NCBI RefSeq assembly: GCF_024662235.1
Contig: NZ_CP096276.1
Span: 5,704,001-5,768,000 of the forward strand
Direction: 5' to 3'
DNA: 64,000 nucleotides
DNA from: Pimelobacter simplex
GTDB lineage: Bacteria > Actinomycetota > Actinomycetes > Propionibacteriales > Nocardioidaceae
Shown: positions 23,508-32,641 of the stretch, piece by piece
Position numbering within the stretch: position 1 is the first letter of the stretch
Layout: each line of letters opens with the position of its first letter
Made by a program: the position numbers and the translations under genes
The notes under the pieces: model-generated
The model's input: only the letters and a program-made list of their open reading frames with translations
What the model was told of the DNA's origin: nothing
The model's database searches: none

Positions 23508-24728
23508 CTACGGGGTCTTGAGTCCGTAGCTCACGAGGCAACCGAGCAGCTGCACGGTCTGGGTCAGCTTGGGGTACTGGGCGCGGCACGCGTCGGCCGC
23601 CTCCTGCTTGGTGAGCAGGCCCAGGACGCCGCTGATCAGACCCGAGGTGACCGCGCCGACGCCCTCGTCGACACCCTCGACCACCGGGTCGAGCGGGGTC
23701 TTGGGAGGCGTGGGCTTGGTCGGCGGGTTGCCGGGGTTACCCGGGTTCCCGGGGTTGCCCGGGTTGCCGGGGTTGGTCGGGTTCGTCGGCGTGCCGGGGG
23801 TGTCGGTGCCACCGTTGCTGGAGCCGTTGCCACCGCCCTTGGAGCCGTTCTTGCCCGGCTTGATGTTCTTGGGACCGTTGACGCCGAAGCTCGGCGGCTC
23901 GGGGACGATGTAGCCCGCGGCCGTGGAGTTGTTCGGGACCGACGTGAAGTCGCCCTCGAGGTAGGCGTTCATGATCTTGAGGACCAGGTCGACGTAGGCC
24001 TGGCTGTGGTTGTAGCGGTAGACCGCGGCGCGCTGGCCGACGACGGTCGACAGGTCGCCGTCACCGGAGCAGAGGTAGACGGCGGCGGCGAGCGCGGCGT
24101 CGTCGATGTCCTGCGGGTCGCGGCGGCCGTCGTCGTCGGCGTCGACACCGACGACCTGCCAGGTCGACGGGATGAACTGCATCGGGCCGACGGCGCGGTC
24201 CCACTGCGGGTCGTTGTCGTAGACGCCGGCGTCGGTGTCGGAGATCGCCTTGGTGTTCTTGCGGCCGTTGAGCGCGGGGCCGAAGACACCCGGGGTGGCC
24301 ACACCGTCGTCGTTGAGGACGTTGCCCCCGACGCGGCCGTGGTCGGACTCGACGCGGCCGATGGCGGCGATGAGCTGCCAGGTGATGTTGCAGGTCTTGT
24401 CGGCGGAGTTGATCACCGTCTCGGCCCGCTGGTACGCCGCGAGGGCGGCCGCCGGGATCGCGTTGGTGGACGCGGCCGAGACGATGCCCGCCTCGTTGCC
24501 GTCGTCGATGCCCTCGACCGTCGCCGGGTCGGACAGGCTCGCCGGGTCCTCGATGGACTCCTCGGGAACGCTGGTCCCGTCGGTGACCTGGCCCGGCGTC
24601 TCGGCGGCGGCGACCGGGGCGCTGACGCCACCGATCCCGGCGACCGACGCGGTCCAGGCTGCCGACAGCAGAGCGAGCGGAATGATGGTGGCGGCGCGTT
24701 GCAGCCGACCCAGACGCTTCCTCGTCAT
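23508..24728 (-). CDS. Secreted MltB-type lytic murein transglycosylase
   Basis: 406 residues. A Sec signal peptide (about 1-42) ends in PVAAAE. The SLT_2 domain spans about 85-250: the catalytic Glu is in IAAIGRVESDHGR, and GPMQFIPSTWQ and AAAVYLCSGDGDL are family signatures. A Gly/Asn/Pro linker with five or six NPG repeats (about 312-335) leads to a short C-terminal domain with two Cys (ADACRAQYP, LLGCLVSYG). The enzyme cleaves peptidoglycan glycan strands. GGGGAGAG lies ~10 bp before the ATG. It has a long upstream region with inverted repeats. Confidence 0.9.
   Translation of the reverse strand: MTRKRLGRLQRAATIIPLALLSAAWTASVAGIGGVSAPVAAAETPGQVTDGTSVPEESIEDPASLSDPATVEGIDDGNEAGIVSAASTNAIPAAALAAYQRAETVINSADKTCNITWQLIAAIGRVESDHGRVGGNVLNDDGVATPGVFGPALNGRKNTKAISDTDAGVYDNDPQWDRAVGPMQFIPSTWQVVGVDADDDGRRDPQDIDDAALAAAVYLCSGDGDLSTVVGQRAAVYRYNHSQAYVDLVLKIMNAYLEGDFTSVPNNSTAAGYIVPEPPSFGVNGPKNIKPGKNGSKGGGNGSSNGGTDTPGTPTNPTNPGNPGNPGNPGNPGNPPTKPTPPKTPLDPVVEGVDEGVGAVTSGLISGVLGLLTKQEAADACRAQYPKLTQTVQLLGCLVSYGLKTP
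23725..23783. repeat. Tandem 9-bp repeat encoding Asn-Pro-Gly units
   Basis: About six imperfect 9-mers (variants of GGGTTGCCC / GGGTTCCCG on the plus strand) encode a run of NPG in the linker of the transglycosylase. It is a coding repeat, prone to length change. Confidence 0.85.
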
Positions 24729-24861
24729 GTCGTGTTTCTCTCCCCATGGCCAGTGGCCGTCTCGCGTGAGCCGCTCCCTCAGCGCCCACCTGTGAGCCGC
24801 AGACGTGCCGCGAACCCTCAGTGCGGGTCCGCTGTACGACGCGACACTTGGCCAACGAATC

Positions 24862-24888
24862 GTGACACACCGACGTTACGGGTGTCAC
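24862..24888. promoter_or_regulatory. Inverted repeat between the transglycosylase and hemL genes
   Basis: GTGACAC (24862-24868) and GTGTCAC (24882-24888) are perfect inverted arms with a 13-bp spacer in the 256-bp divergent region. It lies ~135 bp upstream of the transglycosylase ATG and ~100 bp upstream of hemL. It could be an operator for either gene. Confidence 0.4.
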
Positions 24889-24972
24889 ATGTTCCGTCAG
24901 ACAACGTGAGCCACGTGATATGGACGGGTGTCCAAGACGGACCGCGGTGCGGGCCCGTTAGGGCCCATCGGC

Positions 24973-24978
24973 GACAAT
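24973..24978 (+). promoter_or_regulatory. -10-like element of hemL (leaderless)
   Basis: GACAAT ends 6 bases before the GTG at 24985. The spacing matches other leaderless genes in the window and supports that start. Confidence 0.4.
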
Positions 24979-24984
24979 GGCGCG

Positions 24985-26316
24985 GTGCCCGCACCACTGA
25001 CCTCCGGCTCCGAGGCGCTCTTCGCCCGAGCCCGTGCCGTGACGCCGGGCGGCGTCAACTCCCCGGTCCGCGCGTTCAACGCCGTCGGGGGCACGCCCCG
25101 CTTCATCCGGGAGGCCACCGGGCCCTGGCTCACCGACGTCGACGGCAACACCTACGTCGACCTGATCTGCTCCTGGGGCCCGATGCTGCTCGGCCACGCC
25201 CACCCAGCGGTGGTCGAGGCGGTCCAGATCGCGGCGGCCCGCGGGTCGTCGTACGGGACGCCGACCGAGGGCGAGGTGGCCCTCGTCGAGGCGATCGTCG
25301 CCCGTACTCCCGTCGAGCGGCTGCGCCTGGTCTCCTCGGGCACCGAGGCGACGATGTCGGCCATCCGGCTCGCCCGCGGCTTCACCGGCCGCGACGTGGT
25401 CGTGAAGTTCGCCGGCTGCTACCACGGTCACGTCGACTCGCTGCTCGCCGCGGCGGGCTCGGGGCTGACCACCTTCTCGCTCCCCGGTACGCCGGGCGTG
25501 CCGGCCAGCTCCACCGAGCTCACGCTCGTGCTGCCCTACAACGACCCCGCCGCCGTCACCGCGGCCTTCGCCGAGCACGGCGACCGGATCGCCTGCCTGA
25601 TCACCGAGGCCGCGCCGGGCAACATGGGCGTGGTCCCGCCGGCGCCGGGCTTCAACAAGTTCCTCGCCGAGACCTGCCGGGCCCACGGGGCGCTGTTCGT
25701 CAGCGACGAGGTGATGACCGGCTTCCGGGTCTCCAAGGCGGGCCAGTGGGGGACCGACGGCGCCGTCGAGGGCTGGGCGCCCGACCTGATGACCTTCGGC
25801 AAGGTGATGGGCGGCGGCTTCCCGGCCGCGGCGTTCGGCGGCCGTGCCGACGTGATGGCCCACCTGGCACCTGAGGGCCCGGTCTACCAGGCCGGCACCC
25901 TCTCCGGGAACCCGGTCGCCACCGCAGCCGGCCTGGCCACGCTCACCGCTGCCGACGACGCGGTCTACGCCCGGATCGGGGTCGTCGCCGACGCGCTGCG
26001 CGCCGGCGTCGCCGAGACGTTCGGCGCCGCGGGCCTGCCGCACGTGATCCAGTCGACCGGCTCGATGTTCTCGGTGTTCCTCACCGACGCTCCGGTCACG
26101 AACTACGCCGAGGCCCAGCGCACCGACGCCACCGCCTACGGTGCCTTCTTCCACGCGATGCTCGACCAGGGCGTCCACCTGCCGCCGTCGGCGTACGAGG
26201 CCTGGTTCGTCTCGTCCTCCCACGACGACCGCGCGGTCCAGCACGTCCTCGACGCACTGCCCTCCGCCGCCCGCGCCGCCGCCGCGGCCGCCGGTGGGAC
26301 CGGAGCCGCCCGATGA
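24985..26316 (+). CDS. hemL: Glutamate-1-semialdehyde 2,1-aminomutase
   Basis: 443 residues; PLP enzyme that converts glutamate-1-semialdehyde (from HemA) into 5-aminolevulinate. [16 protein letters not shown] at the N-terminus, [15 protein letters not shown] (PLP phosphate binding), [10 protein letters not shown] and the Schiff-base Lys273 in [12 protein letters not shown] are diagnostic. GTG at 24985 is preferred because it has a -10-like element six bases upstream; an in-frame GTG at 24928 would add 19 residues. Overlaps the histidine phosphatase by 4 bp, heading the cytochrome c maturation operon. Confidence 0.96.
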   Translation: MPAPLTSGSEALFARARAVTPGGVNSPVRAFNAVGGTPRFIREATGPWLTDVDGNTYVDLICSWGPMLLGHAHPAVVEAVQIAAARGSSYGTPTEGEVALVEAIVARTPVERLRLVSSGTEATMSAIRLARGFTGRDVVVKFAGCYHGHVDSLLAAAGSGLTTFSLPGTPGVPASSTELTLVLPYNDPAAVTAAFAEHGDRIACLITEAAPGNMGVVPPAPGFNKFLAETCRAHGALFVSDEVMTGFRVSKAGQWGTDGAVEGWAPDLMTFGKVMGGGFPAAAFGGRADVMAHLAPEGPVYQAGTLSGNPVATAAGLATLTAADDAVYARIGVVADALRAGVAETFGAAGLPHVIQSTGSMFSVFLTDAPVTNYAEAQRTDATAYGAFFHAMLDQGVHLPPSAYEAWFVSSSHDDRAVQHVLDALPSAARAAAAAAGGTGAAR

Positions 26317-27008
26317 GCACGCCCGACACGATCGTCCACCTGGTCCGCCACGGCGAGGTCCACAACCCCGAGGGCATCCTCTACGGCCGCCGCGACGGCT
26401 TCCACCTCTCGGTGCGCGGCCGGGCGATGGCCGACCGGGTCGCCGAGCACCTCCGGGGCAACGACATCACCGTGATCCGCTCCTCGCCCCTCGAGCGCGC
26501 GCAAGAGACGGCCGCGCCGCTGGCCGCCGCGCTCGGCCTCGAGGTCGGTCTCGAGCCGCGGGTCATCGAGTCGGAGAACCGGTTCGAGGGGATGACCTTC
26601 GGCAAGGGCAACAACGCGCTGCGCAACCCGCTGCTGTGGCGCCACCTCTACAACCCGCTCAAGCCGTCGTGGGGGGAGCCCTACAAGGTGATCGTGGCGC
26701 GGATGATGGCCGCCGTCCACGACGCCCGGCGCGCCGCCGAGGGCCACGAGGCGGTGCTGGTCTCCCACCAGCTCCCGATCTGGACCACCCGGCTCAGTGT
26801 CGAGGGGCGCTCGTTCCTGCACGACCCGCGCAAGCGCCAGTGCACGCTGTGCTCGATCACCTCGCTGGGCTTCGCCGGCGACGAGCTCGTCGAGGTCGCC
26901 TACGCCGAGCCGGCCATCGACCTGATCCCGACCGGCGACATCGCCGCGCCGTTCTCGGCCGGTGACGCGCCCGAGGAGAACAAACCCGAGGGGACCCCGC
27001 CGGCATGA
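26313..27008 (+). CDS. Histidine phosphatase family protein
   Basis: 231 residues of the phosphoglycerate-mutase-like fold: the catalytic LVRHGEV (His at about residue 13), [12 protein letters not shown], the acid Glu region ENRFEGM and the second catalytic His in LVSHQLPIW. The C-terminus is an acidic, Pro-rich tail. The substrate is unknown. Its constant place between hemL and the thioredoxin-like gene in actinobacteria suggests a link with haem or cytochrome biogenesis, but this is inference. Confidence 0.88.
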   Translation: MSTPDTIVHLVRHGEVHNPEGILYGRRDGFHLSVRGRAMADRVAEHLRGNDITVIRSSPLERAQETAAPLAAALGLEVGLEPRVIESENRFEGMTFGKGNNALRNPLLWRHLYNPLKPSWGEPYKVIVARMMAAVHDARRAAEGHEAVLVSHQLPIWTTRLSVEGRSFLHDPRKRQCTLCSITSLGFAGDELVEVAYAEPAIDLIPTGDIAAPFSAGDAPEENKPEGTPPA

Positions 27009-27586
27009 CCCGCTTCCCCCGCCCGGTCCGCGCCCTGCTGCTCGTCGGCATGGTCCTGCTCGCCTCCGCCTGCTCCAAGATCGACGGCACCGGCGACCTC
27101 AACTTCGTCAAGGGTGACGGCCAGGTGGTCGAGGTCGCCAAGGACGACCGCGAGAAGCCGCTCGCCTTCAGCGGTACGACGGTGCAGGGGGAGCCGCTCG
27201 ACATCACCGACCTGCGCGGCAAGGTCGTCGTGATCAACGTCTGGTGGTCCGGCTGCGGACCGTGCCGGGCCGAGATGCCGATGCTCGTCGAGGCGGAGAA
27301 GGAGCTGGGCAAGGACAACGTCTCCTTCCTCGGCATCAACATCCGCGACCTCGCGCCCGAGACGGCCGAGGCCTTCGAGCGCGACCGCGGCGTCGACTAC
27401 CCCTCGCTCTACGACCCGGGCAGCGAGACGCTGCTCAAGATGGGCCGCTACGCGCCGTACGCACCGCCGGCGACGCTCGTCCTCGACCGCGAGGGCCGGG
27501 TGGCGGCGCTCATCAACGGGCCGATCCCGTCCAAGAGCACGCTGACCACGGTCGTTGAGGACACCCTGGCGGAGACCGATGGGTGA
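27005..27586 (+). CDS. resA: TlpA/ResA-like thioredoxin lipoprotein
   Basis: 193 residues. Signal peptide with lipobox LASAC (Cys23 lipidated), then a thioredoxin-fold domain with WWSGCGPCRAEMP (redox Cys84 and Cys87) and cis-Pro in YAPPATLVLD. It would keep the apocytochrome c CxxCH thiols reduced on the outer face of the membrane, receiving electrons from CcdA. Overlaps ccdA by 8 bp and is followed by resB and ccsB, the full System II set. Confidence 0.92.
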   Translation: MTRFPRPVRALLLVGMVLLASACSKIDGTGDLNFVKGDGQVVEVAKDDREKPLAFSGTTVQGEPLDITDLRGKVVVINVWWSGCGPCRAEMPMLVEAEKELGKDNVSFLGINIRDLAPETAEAFERDRGVDYPSLYDPGSETLLKMGRYAPYAPPATLVLDREGRVAALINGPIPSKSTLTTVVEDTLAETDG

Positions 27587-28340
27587 TTGGTTCCAGGAGC
27601 AGGTCTTCGCCGGCTCCATCGGCCTCGCCGTGCCGGTCGCGATGATCGCCGGCCTGGTCTCCTTCTTCTCGCCCTGCGTGCTCCCGCTGCTGCCGGGCTA
27701 CCTCTCCTACGCGACCGGCCTGTCCGGCGCCGACCTCGCCTCCGGCGAGGCCTCCCGGCGCCGCGGCCGGATGCTGCTCGGCTCGATCCTCTTCGTGCTC
27801 GGCTTCGCGGTCGTCTTCGTGCTCATGGGCGCGGCCTTCGGCTCGCTCGGCCCGTGGCTGCGCCGCTGGGACACCGAGATCCAGATCGGGCTCGGCGCCC
27901 TCCTCATCGTGCTCGGCCTGGTGTTCGCCGGTGCGCTGCCGTGGCTCCAGCGCGACGTGCGGATCCACAAGATCCCCTCGGTCGGCCTCGGCGCCGCCCC
28001 GCTCATCGGCGCGCTCTTCGCGATCGGCTGGACGCCGTGCGTCGGGCCGACGTACGGCGCGATCATCGGGCTCACCTACACCGACGCGACGGCCATGCGC
28101 GGCGCGCTGCTGTCGCTGTTCTACGCGCTCGGGCTCGGGATCCCCTTCATCATCGCGGGGCTCGCCTACCGCCGGACGCTGCGCCTGACCGGCTTCGTCC
28201 GCCGTCACCAGAAGTGGGTGATGCGGATCGGCGGCGGCTTCCTGGTCCTCATCGGCATCCTCATGGTGACCGGCTGGTGGACCTACCTCGTGCAGTGGCT
28301 GCAGCTGCAGCTGGTCCAGAACTTCGAGGTCATCGTGTGA
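27579..28340 (+). CDS. ccdA: Cytochrome c biogenesis thiol-disulphide transporter CcdA
   Basis: 253 residues, six to seven membrane helices. The two redox Cys are C33 in FFSPCVLPLLPGYLSY and C154 in IGWTPCVGPTYG, each in its conserved context. It carries reducing equivalents from cytoplasmic thioredoxin to the ResA-like lipoprotein. ATG at 27579 overlaps the upstream gene; the stop overlaps the resB GTG. Confidence 0.95.
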   Translation: MGDWFQEQVFAGSIGLAVPVAMIAGLVSFFSPCVLPLLPGYLSYATGLSGADLASGEASRRRGRMLLGSILFVLGFAVVFVLMGAAFGSLGPWLRRWDTEIQIGLGALLIVLGLVFAGALPWLQRDVRIHKIPSVGLGAAPLIGALFAIGWTPCVGPTYGAIIGLTYTDATAMRGALLSLFYALGLGIPFIIAGLAYRRTLRLTGFVRRHQKWVMRIGGGFLVLIGILMVTGWWTYLVQWLQLQLVQNFEVIV

Positions 28341-29941
28341 GCAAGTCCAAGACCGCTGAGCGCCGTCCCGGCGAGCTGACCGCACGCGAGCTCGTGCGGT
28401 GGATGTGGCGCCAGATCACCTCGATGCGCACCGCGCTGATGCTGCTGCTCCTGCTGGCGCTCGCGGCGATCCCCGGCTCGGTCATCCCGCAGGACGACGT
28501 CGACTCGCTCGCCGTCACCCGCTGGAAGAGCGAGCACCCCAAGCTGACGCCGTACTACGAGAAGCTCGACCTCTTCGGGGTCTACAGCTCGCCGTGGTTC
28601 TCGGCGGTCTACCTGCTGCTGGTCATCTCGCTGGTCGGCTGCATCGTGCCGCGGCTGCTCGTCTACTACCGCGCGATGCGGGCCAAGCCCCCGGCCGCGC
28701 CCCGCCACCTGACCCGGCTGCCGGTGCACACGACGTACCGCACCGACGAGTCGGCCGACGAGGTGCTGGCCCGGGCGCGCACCCTGCTGGGCCGGCGCCA
28801 CCGGGTGCGCCCGGCGGCCGAGGGCGACGACTACGTCGCCGCGGAGCGCGGCTACCTGCGCGAGGCGGGCAACCTGGTCTTCCACCTCTCGCTGCTGATC
28901 GTCATGGCCGGCGTCGGCATGGGTGGGCTGTGGGGCTACCAGGGCGGCGTGATCCTGGTCGAGGGCACCACGTTCAGCAACAACCTCACCCAGTACGACG
29001 ACTTCAAGCCCGGCAGCCTGTTCCGCCAGAGCCAGATGCAGAACTTCCGCTTCTCGGTCGACAAGTTCTCCGTCGACTGGCTCAAGTCGGGTCCGCGCGC
29101 CGGTCAGGCCCGCGAGTTCGAGGCCGGGCTGACCTACCACGTGGGCGACGGCCCGGCGAAGAAGTACGACCTGCGGGTCAACCACCCCCTCGAGCTCGAC
29201 GGCACCGACGTCTTCCTCATCGGCCACGGCTACGCGCCGGTGATCACGGTGCGCGACGGCGAGGGCAAGATCGCCTACACCGGACCGACGGTCTTCCTGC
29301 CCCAGGACGCCAGCTTCCTGTCGTACGGCGTGATCAAGGCGCCGACCGCCAAGCCCGGCCAGATCGGCCTCGACGGACTCTTCTACCCGACCTTCGAGAT
29401 GATCGACGGCAACCCAGTCACCGTCTTCGGCGACGACCTGCTGCCGACGGTGTCGATGCTCGCCTGGACCGGCGACCTCGGCCTCGACACGGGTGCCTCG
29501 CAGTCGGTCTACGTGCTCGACAAGTCCAAGGCCACCCAGGTCAAGAAGAAGGACGGCAAGCCGTTCCGCGTCGACCTCCAGGTCGGCGACACGGTCAAGC
29601 TGCCCGACGGCCTCGGCACGGTCACCTTCGACCGGGTCGACCCCTGGATCCGGGTGCAGATCAGCCAGACGCCCGGCAAGGAGATCGCCCTGGGCGGCGT
29701 CATCCTGGCGCTGATCGGCCTGTGCGCCTCGCTCTTCCTCCGGCCGCGCCGCGTCTGGGTCCGGGCGGTCCCCGCCCCGGCGCCCACGGGGGCGGGGCCG
29801 GACGCCGGCGACGCAGAAGGCACAATGAACGGAACCGGCGGCACCCTCGTCGAGATCGCCGTGCTCGATCGCTCGGGCAACGGCGAGATGGACGAGGTCC
29901 TCGCCGCACTGGTGGACCAGCTGCAGGAGGCGGCCAAGTGA
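28337..29941 (+). CDS. resB: Cytochrome c biogenesis protein ResB
   Basis: 534 residues; membrane part of the System II haem-attachment complex with CcsB. TM segments lie near 30-50, 88-108, 172-192 and 455-475, with a large outside domain between the last two. WRQITSMRTALMLLLLLALAAIPGS and AGNLVFHLSLLIVMAGVGMG are typical ResB sequences. Starts at a GTG overlapping the ccdA stop. The C-terminal ~55 residues after the last helix form a cytoplasmic extension (GTLVEIAVLDRSGNGEMDE) seen in some actinobacterial ResB. Confidence 0.93.
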   Translation: MSKSKTAERRPGELTARELVRWMWRQITSMRTALMLLLLLALAAIPGSVIPQDDVDSLAVTRWKSEHPKLTPYYEKLDLFGVYSSPWFSAVYLLLVISLVGCIVPRLLVYYRAMRAKPPAAPRHLTRLPVHTTYRTDESADEVLARARTLLGRRHRVRPAAEGDDYVAAERGYLREAGNLVFHLSLLIVMAGVGMGGLWGYQGGVILVEGTTFSNNLTQYDDFKPGSLFRQSQMQNFRFSVDKFSVDWLKSGPRAGQAREFEAGLTYHVGDGPAKKYDLRVNHPLELDGTDVFLIGHGYAPVITVRDGEGKIAYTGPTVFLPQDASFLSYGVIKAPTAKPGQIGLDGLFYPTFEMIDGNPVTVFGDDLLPTVSMLAWTGDLGLDTGASQSVYVLDKSKATQVKKKDGKPFRVDLQVGDTVKLPDGLGTVTFDRVDPWIRVQISQTPGKEIALGGVILALIGLCASLFLRPRRVWVRAVPAPAPTGAGPDAGDAEGTMNGTGGTLVEIAVLDRSGNGEMDEVLAALVDQLQEAAK

Positions 29942-30954
29942 GCAACACCGCGTGGGAGACGCTGAGCAACCAGGCCGTCGCGATGGCCGGACTCGTCTAC
30001 TTCATCGCCCTTCTCGTACACCTCGCCGAGTGGGCCTCGCTGCGCCAGCCGGCGCGCGACCGCGAGCTCGTCGCGGCCGGTGGGGCCGGCAGCGAGGTCA
30101 TCGCGGAGTCCGCCGGCCACGCCCAGCGGGTGGCCTTCCTGGGCCGCCTGGGCTACCTGCTGACCGCCCTCGGCTGCGCTATCCACTTCGTGTCCCTGCT
30201 GGGCCGCGGCATGGCTGCGGACCCCAACCGGGTCCCGTGGGGCAACATGTACGAGTTCACCCTCTCGGGCACCTTCGTCGTGGCGCTGCTCTACGTCGTC
30301 CTCTACAAGAAGCTCGCCCTCAACTGGATGGGCCCGCTCGTCGTGGCCTTCCTCGTGGCCACCTTGATGACCGCCGTGATCTGGCTGCACGACGAGGTCG
30401 CGCCGCTGACCGAGGCGCTCAACTCGCCATGGCTGGTCATCCACGTGATCTCCGCGATCATCGCCACCGGCGCCTTCACCCTCGGCGGCATCGCCTCGAT
30501 CATGTACCTGGTCCGGATGCGCGCCGAGCGCCGCGCCCGGGCCGCCGACCGCGAGCTCAGCGGCTGGCTGGCGCGGGTGCCCCAGCTCGACGCCCTCGAC
30601 CGCCTCGCCTACCGCGTGCACGCCTTCGCCTTCCCGGTGTGGACCTTCGCGGTCCTCATCACCGGCCCGATCTGGGCGCACGAGGCCTGGTCCCGCTACT
30701 GGAACTGGGACCCCAAGGAGGTCTGGGCGTTCATCACCTGGGTCGTCTACGCCGGCTACCTGCACGCCCGCGCCACGGCCGGCTGGAAGGGCCGCAAGGC
30801 CGCCATGCTGGCGATCATCGGCCTGGCCACGCTGTGGTTCAACTTCATCGGGATCAACTACTTCTCGACCACGAGCCAGCACTCGTACGCCGCCGAGCGG
30901 ATCGTCGACCAGACCCCGTTCCCGGCGCCGTCCTCGATCCCGCTCCGCGGCTAG
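29938..30954 (+). CDS. ccsB: Cytochrome c biogenesis protein CcsB/CcsA (haem handling)
   Basis: 338 residues, about eight membrane segments. The C-terminal third has the tryptophan-rich haem-handling motif WSRYWNWDPKEVWAFITW, and VPWGNMYEF precedes it; external His residues (HFVSLLG, HVISAI, HARATAGWKG) would ligate haem. Together with ResB it exports haem and joins it to CxxCH. GTG start overlaps the resB stop. Last gene of the hemL-ccs operon. Confidence 0.95.
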   Translation: MSNTAWETLSNQAVAMAGLVYFIALLVHLAEWASLRQPARDRELVAAGGAGSEVIAESAGHAQRVAFLGRLGYLLTALGCAIHFVSLLGRGMAADPNRVPWGNMYEFTLSGTFVVALLYVVLYKKLALNWMGPLVVAFLVATLMTAVIWLHDEVAPLTEALNSPWLVIHVISAIIATGAFTLGGIASIMYLVRMRAERRARAADRELSGWLARVPQLDALDRLAYRVHAFAFPVWTFAVLITGPIWAHEAWSRYWNWDPKEVWAFITWVVYAGYLHARATAGWKGRKAAMLAIIGLATLWFNFIGINYFSTTSQHSYAAERIVDQTPFPAPSSIPLRG

Positions 30955-30957
30955 CGC

Positions 30958-31194
30958 TCAGGCGTCGGGGCCGTCGGGCGGCTGTTGCTGCTGCTGACGC
31001 CGCTCCTGGCGGCGCTTGCGCTCGAGGTCGCGCAGGAACGACTCGTCGTCGTCCGGCGCCACCGGGCGAGCCGGCGGCCGCGGCTTGCTCGGACCGCGGG
31101 GCGTCGGCGTACCGCCGTGCCCGCGGTCCTGCATCCAGCGCACCGCCAGGTAGGTCGCGGCTGCGAACACGAGGACGACGAGCAGGAGCTTCAC
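30958..31194 (-). CDS. Small membrane-anchored hypothetical protein
   Basis: 78 residues: one N-terminal membrane segment (LLLVVLVFAAATYLAVRW, about 3-20), a Pro-rich linker and a charged tail with DDESFLRDLERKRRQERR followed by a Gln run. GTG at 31194 follows a TACCCT -10 (31206-31201) by 6 bases, so it is leaderless, or uses the GGAGGG in that gap. Function unknown. Codon use is like the neighbours, which supports coding. Confidence 0.65.
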   Translation of the reverse strand: MKLLLVVLVFAAATYLAVRWMQDRGHGGTPTPRGPSKPRPPARPVAPDDDESFLRDLERKRRQERRQQQQQPPDGPDA

Positions 31195-31200
31195 CCCTCC

Positions 31201-31206
31201 AGGGTA
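31201..31206 (-). promoter_or_regulatory. -10 element of the 78-residue protein gene
   Basis: On the minus strand TACCCT lies 6 bases before the GTG at 31194. Confidence 0.45.
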
Positions 31207-31266
31207 GGCGCCCCCCGGTAGCGATGGACGCGGAGTCCCGATGTCCGTCGCCGGCGGGCCGCGACC

Positions 31267-31272
31267 TACCCT
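31267..31272 (+). promoter_or_regulatory. -10 element of the DUF4229 gene (leaderless)
   Basis: TACCCT lies 6 bases before the GTG at 31279. It is the same hexamer and spacing as the divergent promoter at 31201-31206. Confidence 0.5.
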
Positions 31273-31278
31273 GGTGGG

Positions 31279-31539
31279 GTGAAGGAGTTCTGGATCTACA
31301 CCGGTCTGCGGCTGGGACTGTTCGTCGGCGCGTTCTGCATCGTGTTCGGCGTCTGGTACGCCGTGGCCGACTCCGTGACGCTCGTCTGGGTGGCGGTGAT
31401 CGCCTTCATCATCAGCGGCGTCGCGTCGTACGTCCTGCTGGAGCGGCAGCGCAACGCCTTCGCGGCCAAGGTCGAGGGGCGCGCGGGACGGATCTCCGAG
31501 CGCTACGAGAACCTGCGGGCCAAGGAAGACGAGGACTGA
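31279..31539 (+). CDS. DUF4229-type small membrane protein
   Basis: 86 residues with two membrane segments (about 7-29 and 34-54) and a basic then acidic cytoplasmic tail (LERQRNAFAAKVEGRAGRISERYENLRAKEDED). The pattern matches the actinobacterial DUF4229 family, usually found between ccs and men genes as here. GTG start, leaderless. No known function. Confidence 0.8.
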   Translation: MKEFWIYTGLRLGLFVGAFCIVFGVWYAVADSVTLVWVAVIAFIISGVASYVLLERQRNAFAAKVEGRAGRISERYENLRAKEDED

Positions 31540-31743
31540 GCCAGAGGGCGCGAGCGCGTCGCTCCTGCGTCGCGCCGCGCTGCCGCGCCGCAGTCGAGGC
31601 GTGAGCCGGACGGGGTCGTCGGGCGGCCACCGGTCGGCGCGAGCGCGAACCTCGGCCTTCGTCGGCTCCGGTTGCTCGTTCCTCGCGCCCTGCGCCTCCT
31701 GGGTGGAGGTTCCCGCCGCTGCCTTGCTGGGGGCAGGGACCGC
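31540..31743. other. Gene-free 204-bp spacer
   Basis: No credible ORF or promoter. The dodecamer GGCGCGAGCGCG occurs twice (near 31547 and 31634). The region separates DUF4229 from the convergent menA. No U-tract terminator is visible. Confidence 0.5.
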
Positions 31744-32631
31744 TCAGGCTGCGCCGACGACGAGCCCGACGCCCGCCAGGACCGCCCAGACCAGCTCGGC
31801 GACCCCGGTCTTCTGCAGCACCGGGATCAGCCCCGGTCCCTGGGCGCCGCCCAGGACCGTCCGCACGGCCGTGCCGGCGGGGAGCAGGAAGCCCAGGCCG
31901 AGCAGCGCCCACCAGGTGGTGAGGGCGGCGACGGCGACGAGGGCGAGGGCGGCGAGGGCGACGAGGACCCCGTAGAACACCCGGGTACGGCGGTCGCCCA
32001 GCCGCACCGCGAGGGTCATCTTGCCGGCCACCGTGTCGGTGGGGATGTCGCGCAGGTTGTTGGCGACGAGGATCGCGCAGGCCAGAGCGCCGACGCCGGC
32101 GCCGGCTGCGAGCGAGGCCCAGCCGGGAGTGCCCCAGGTCGTGGTCTGCACCCAGGTGGTGCCGACGACGGCGACGAGGCCGAAGAAGACGAACACCATG
32201 ACCTCGCCGAGCCCGAGGTAGCCGTAGGGCTTCGAGCCGCCGGTGTAGTACCAGGCGGCGACGACGCTGATCGCGCCCACGAGCACGAGCCACCACGAGG
32301 TGGTCGCGGCGAGGACCAGGCCGGCCACGGCGGCGACGCCGAAGGACAGGAAGGCCGCCCGCTTCACGGCGGCCGGGGTCGCGAGGCCGGAGCCGACCAG
32401 GCGGAGGGGGCCGACGCGCTCGTCGTCGGTGCCGCGGATGCCGTCGGAGTAGTCGTTGGCGTAGTTGACGCCCACCTGGAGCGCGAGGCTGACCACGAGT
32501 GCCAGCAGCGCCTTCCACCAGACCAGCTCGTCGGCGTACGTCGCGACGGCGGTGCCGGCGAGCACGGGCGCGATCGCGGCGGGGAGGGTGCGGAGCCGGG
32601 CGCCGGCGATCCAGTGGGCAGCAGTAGCCAT
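31744..32631 (-). CDS. menA: 1,4-dihydroxy-2-naphthoate polyprenyltransferase
   Basis: 295 residues, eight or nine membrane helices of the UbiA superfamily. The first Asp-rich motif is NYANDYSDGIRGTD (about 56-69) and the second is ANNLRDIPTDTVAGK (about 190-204); both bind Mg-diphosphate of the prenyl donor. It attaches the polyprenyl chain to DHNA to give demethylmenaquinone, which MenG (43323) methylates. The start is 10 bp after the second MFS gene, so the two are probably co-transcribed. Confidence 0.95.
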   Translation of the reverse strand: MATAAHWIAGARLRTLPAAIAPVLAGTAVATYADELVWWKALLALVVSLALQVGVNYANDYSDGIRGTDDERVGPLRLVGSGLATPAAVKRAAFLSFGVAAVAGLVLAATTSWWLVLVGAISVVAAWYYTGGSKPYGYLGLGEVMVFVFFGLVAVVGTTWVQTTTWGTPGWASLAAGAGVGALACAILVANNLRDIPTDTVAGKMTLAVRLGDRRTRVFYGVLVALAALALVAVAALTTWWALLGLGFLLPAGTAVRTVLGGAQGPGLIPVLQKTGVAELVWAVLAGVGLVVGAA

Positions 32632-32641
32632 AACGCTCGAT

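Noticed and set aside
23725..23783. Short tandem repeat that could be taken for a CRISPR or VNTR array
   Set aside because: Units are 9 bp, contiguous, and encode NPG within a linker; no spacers and no cas genes.
31540..31743. Possible small gene on either strand in the spacer before menA
   Set aside because: Open frames are short, have no start with a ribosome site or promoter, and their composition is Arg/Ala-rich noise.
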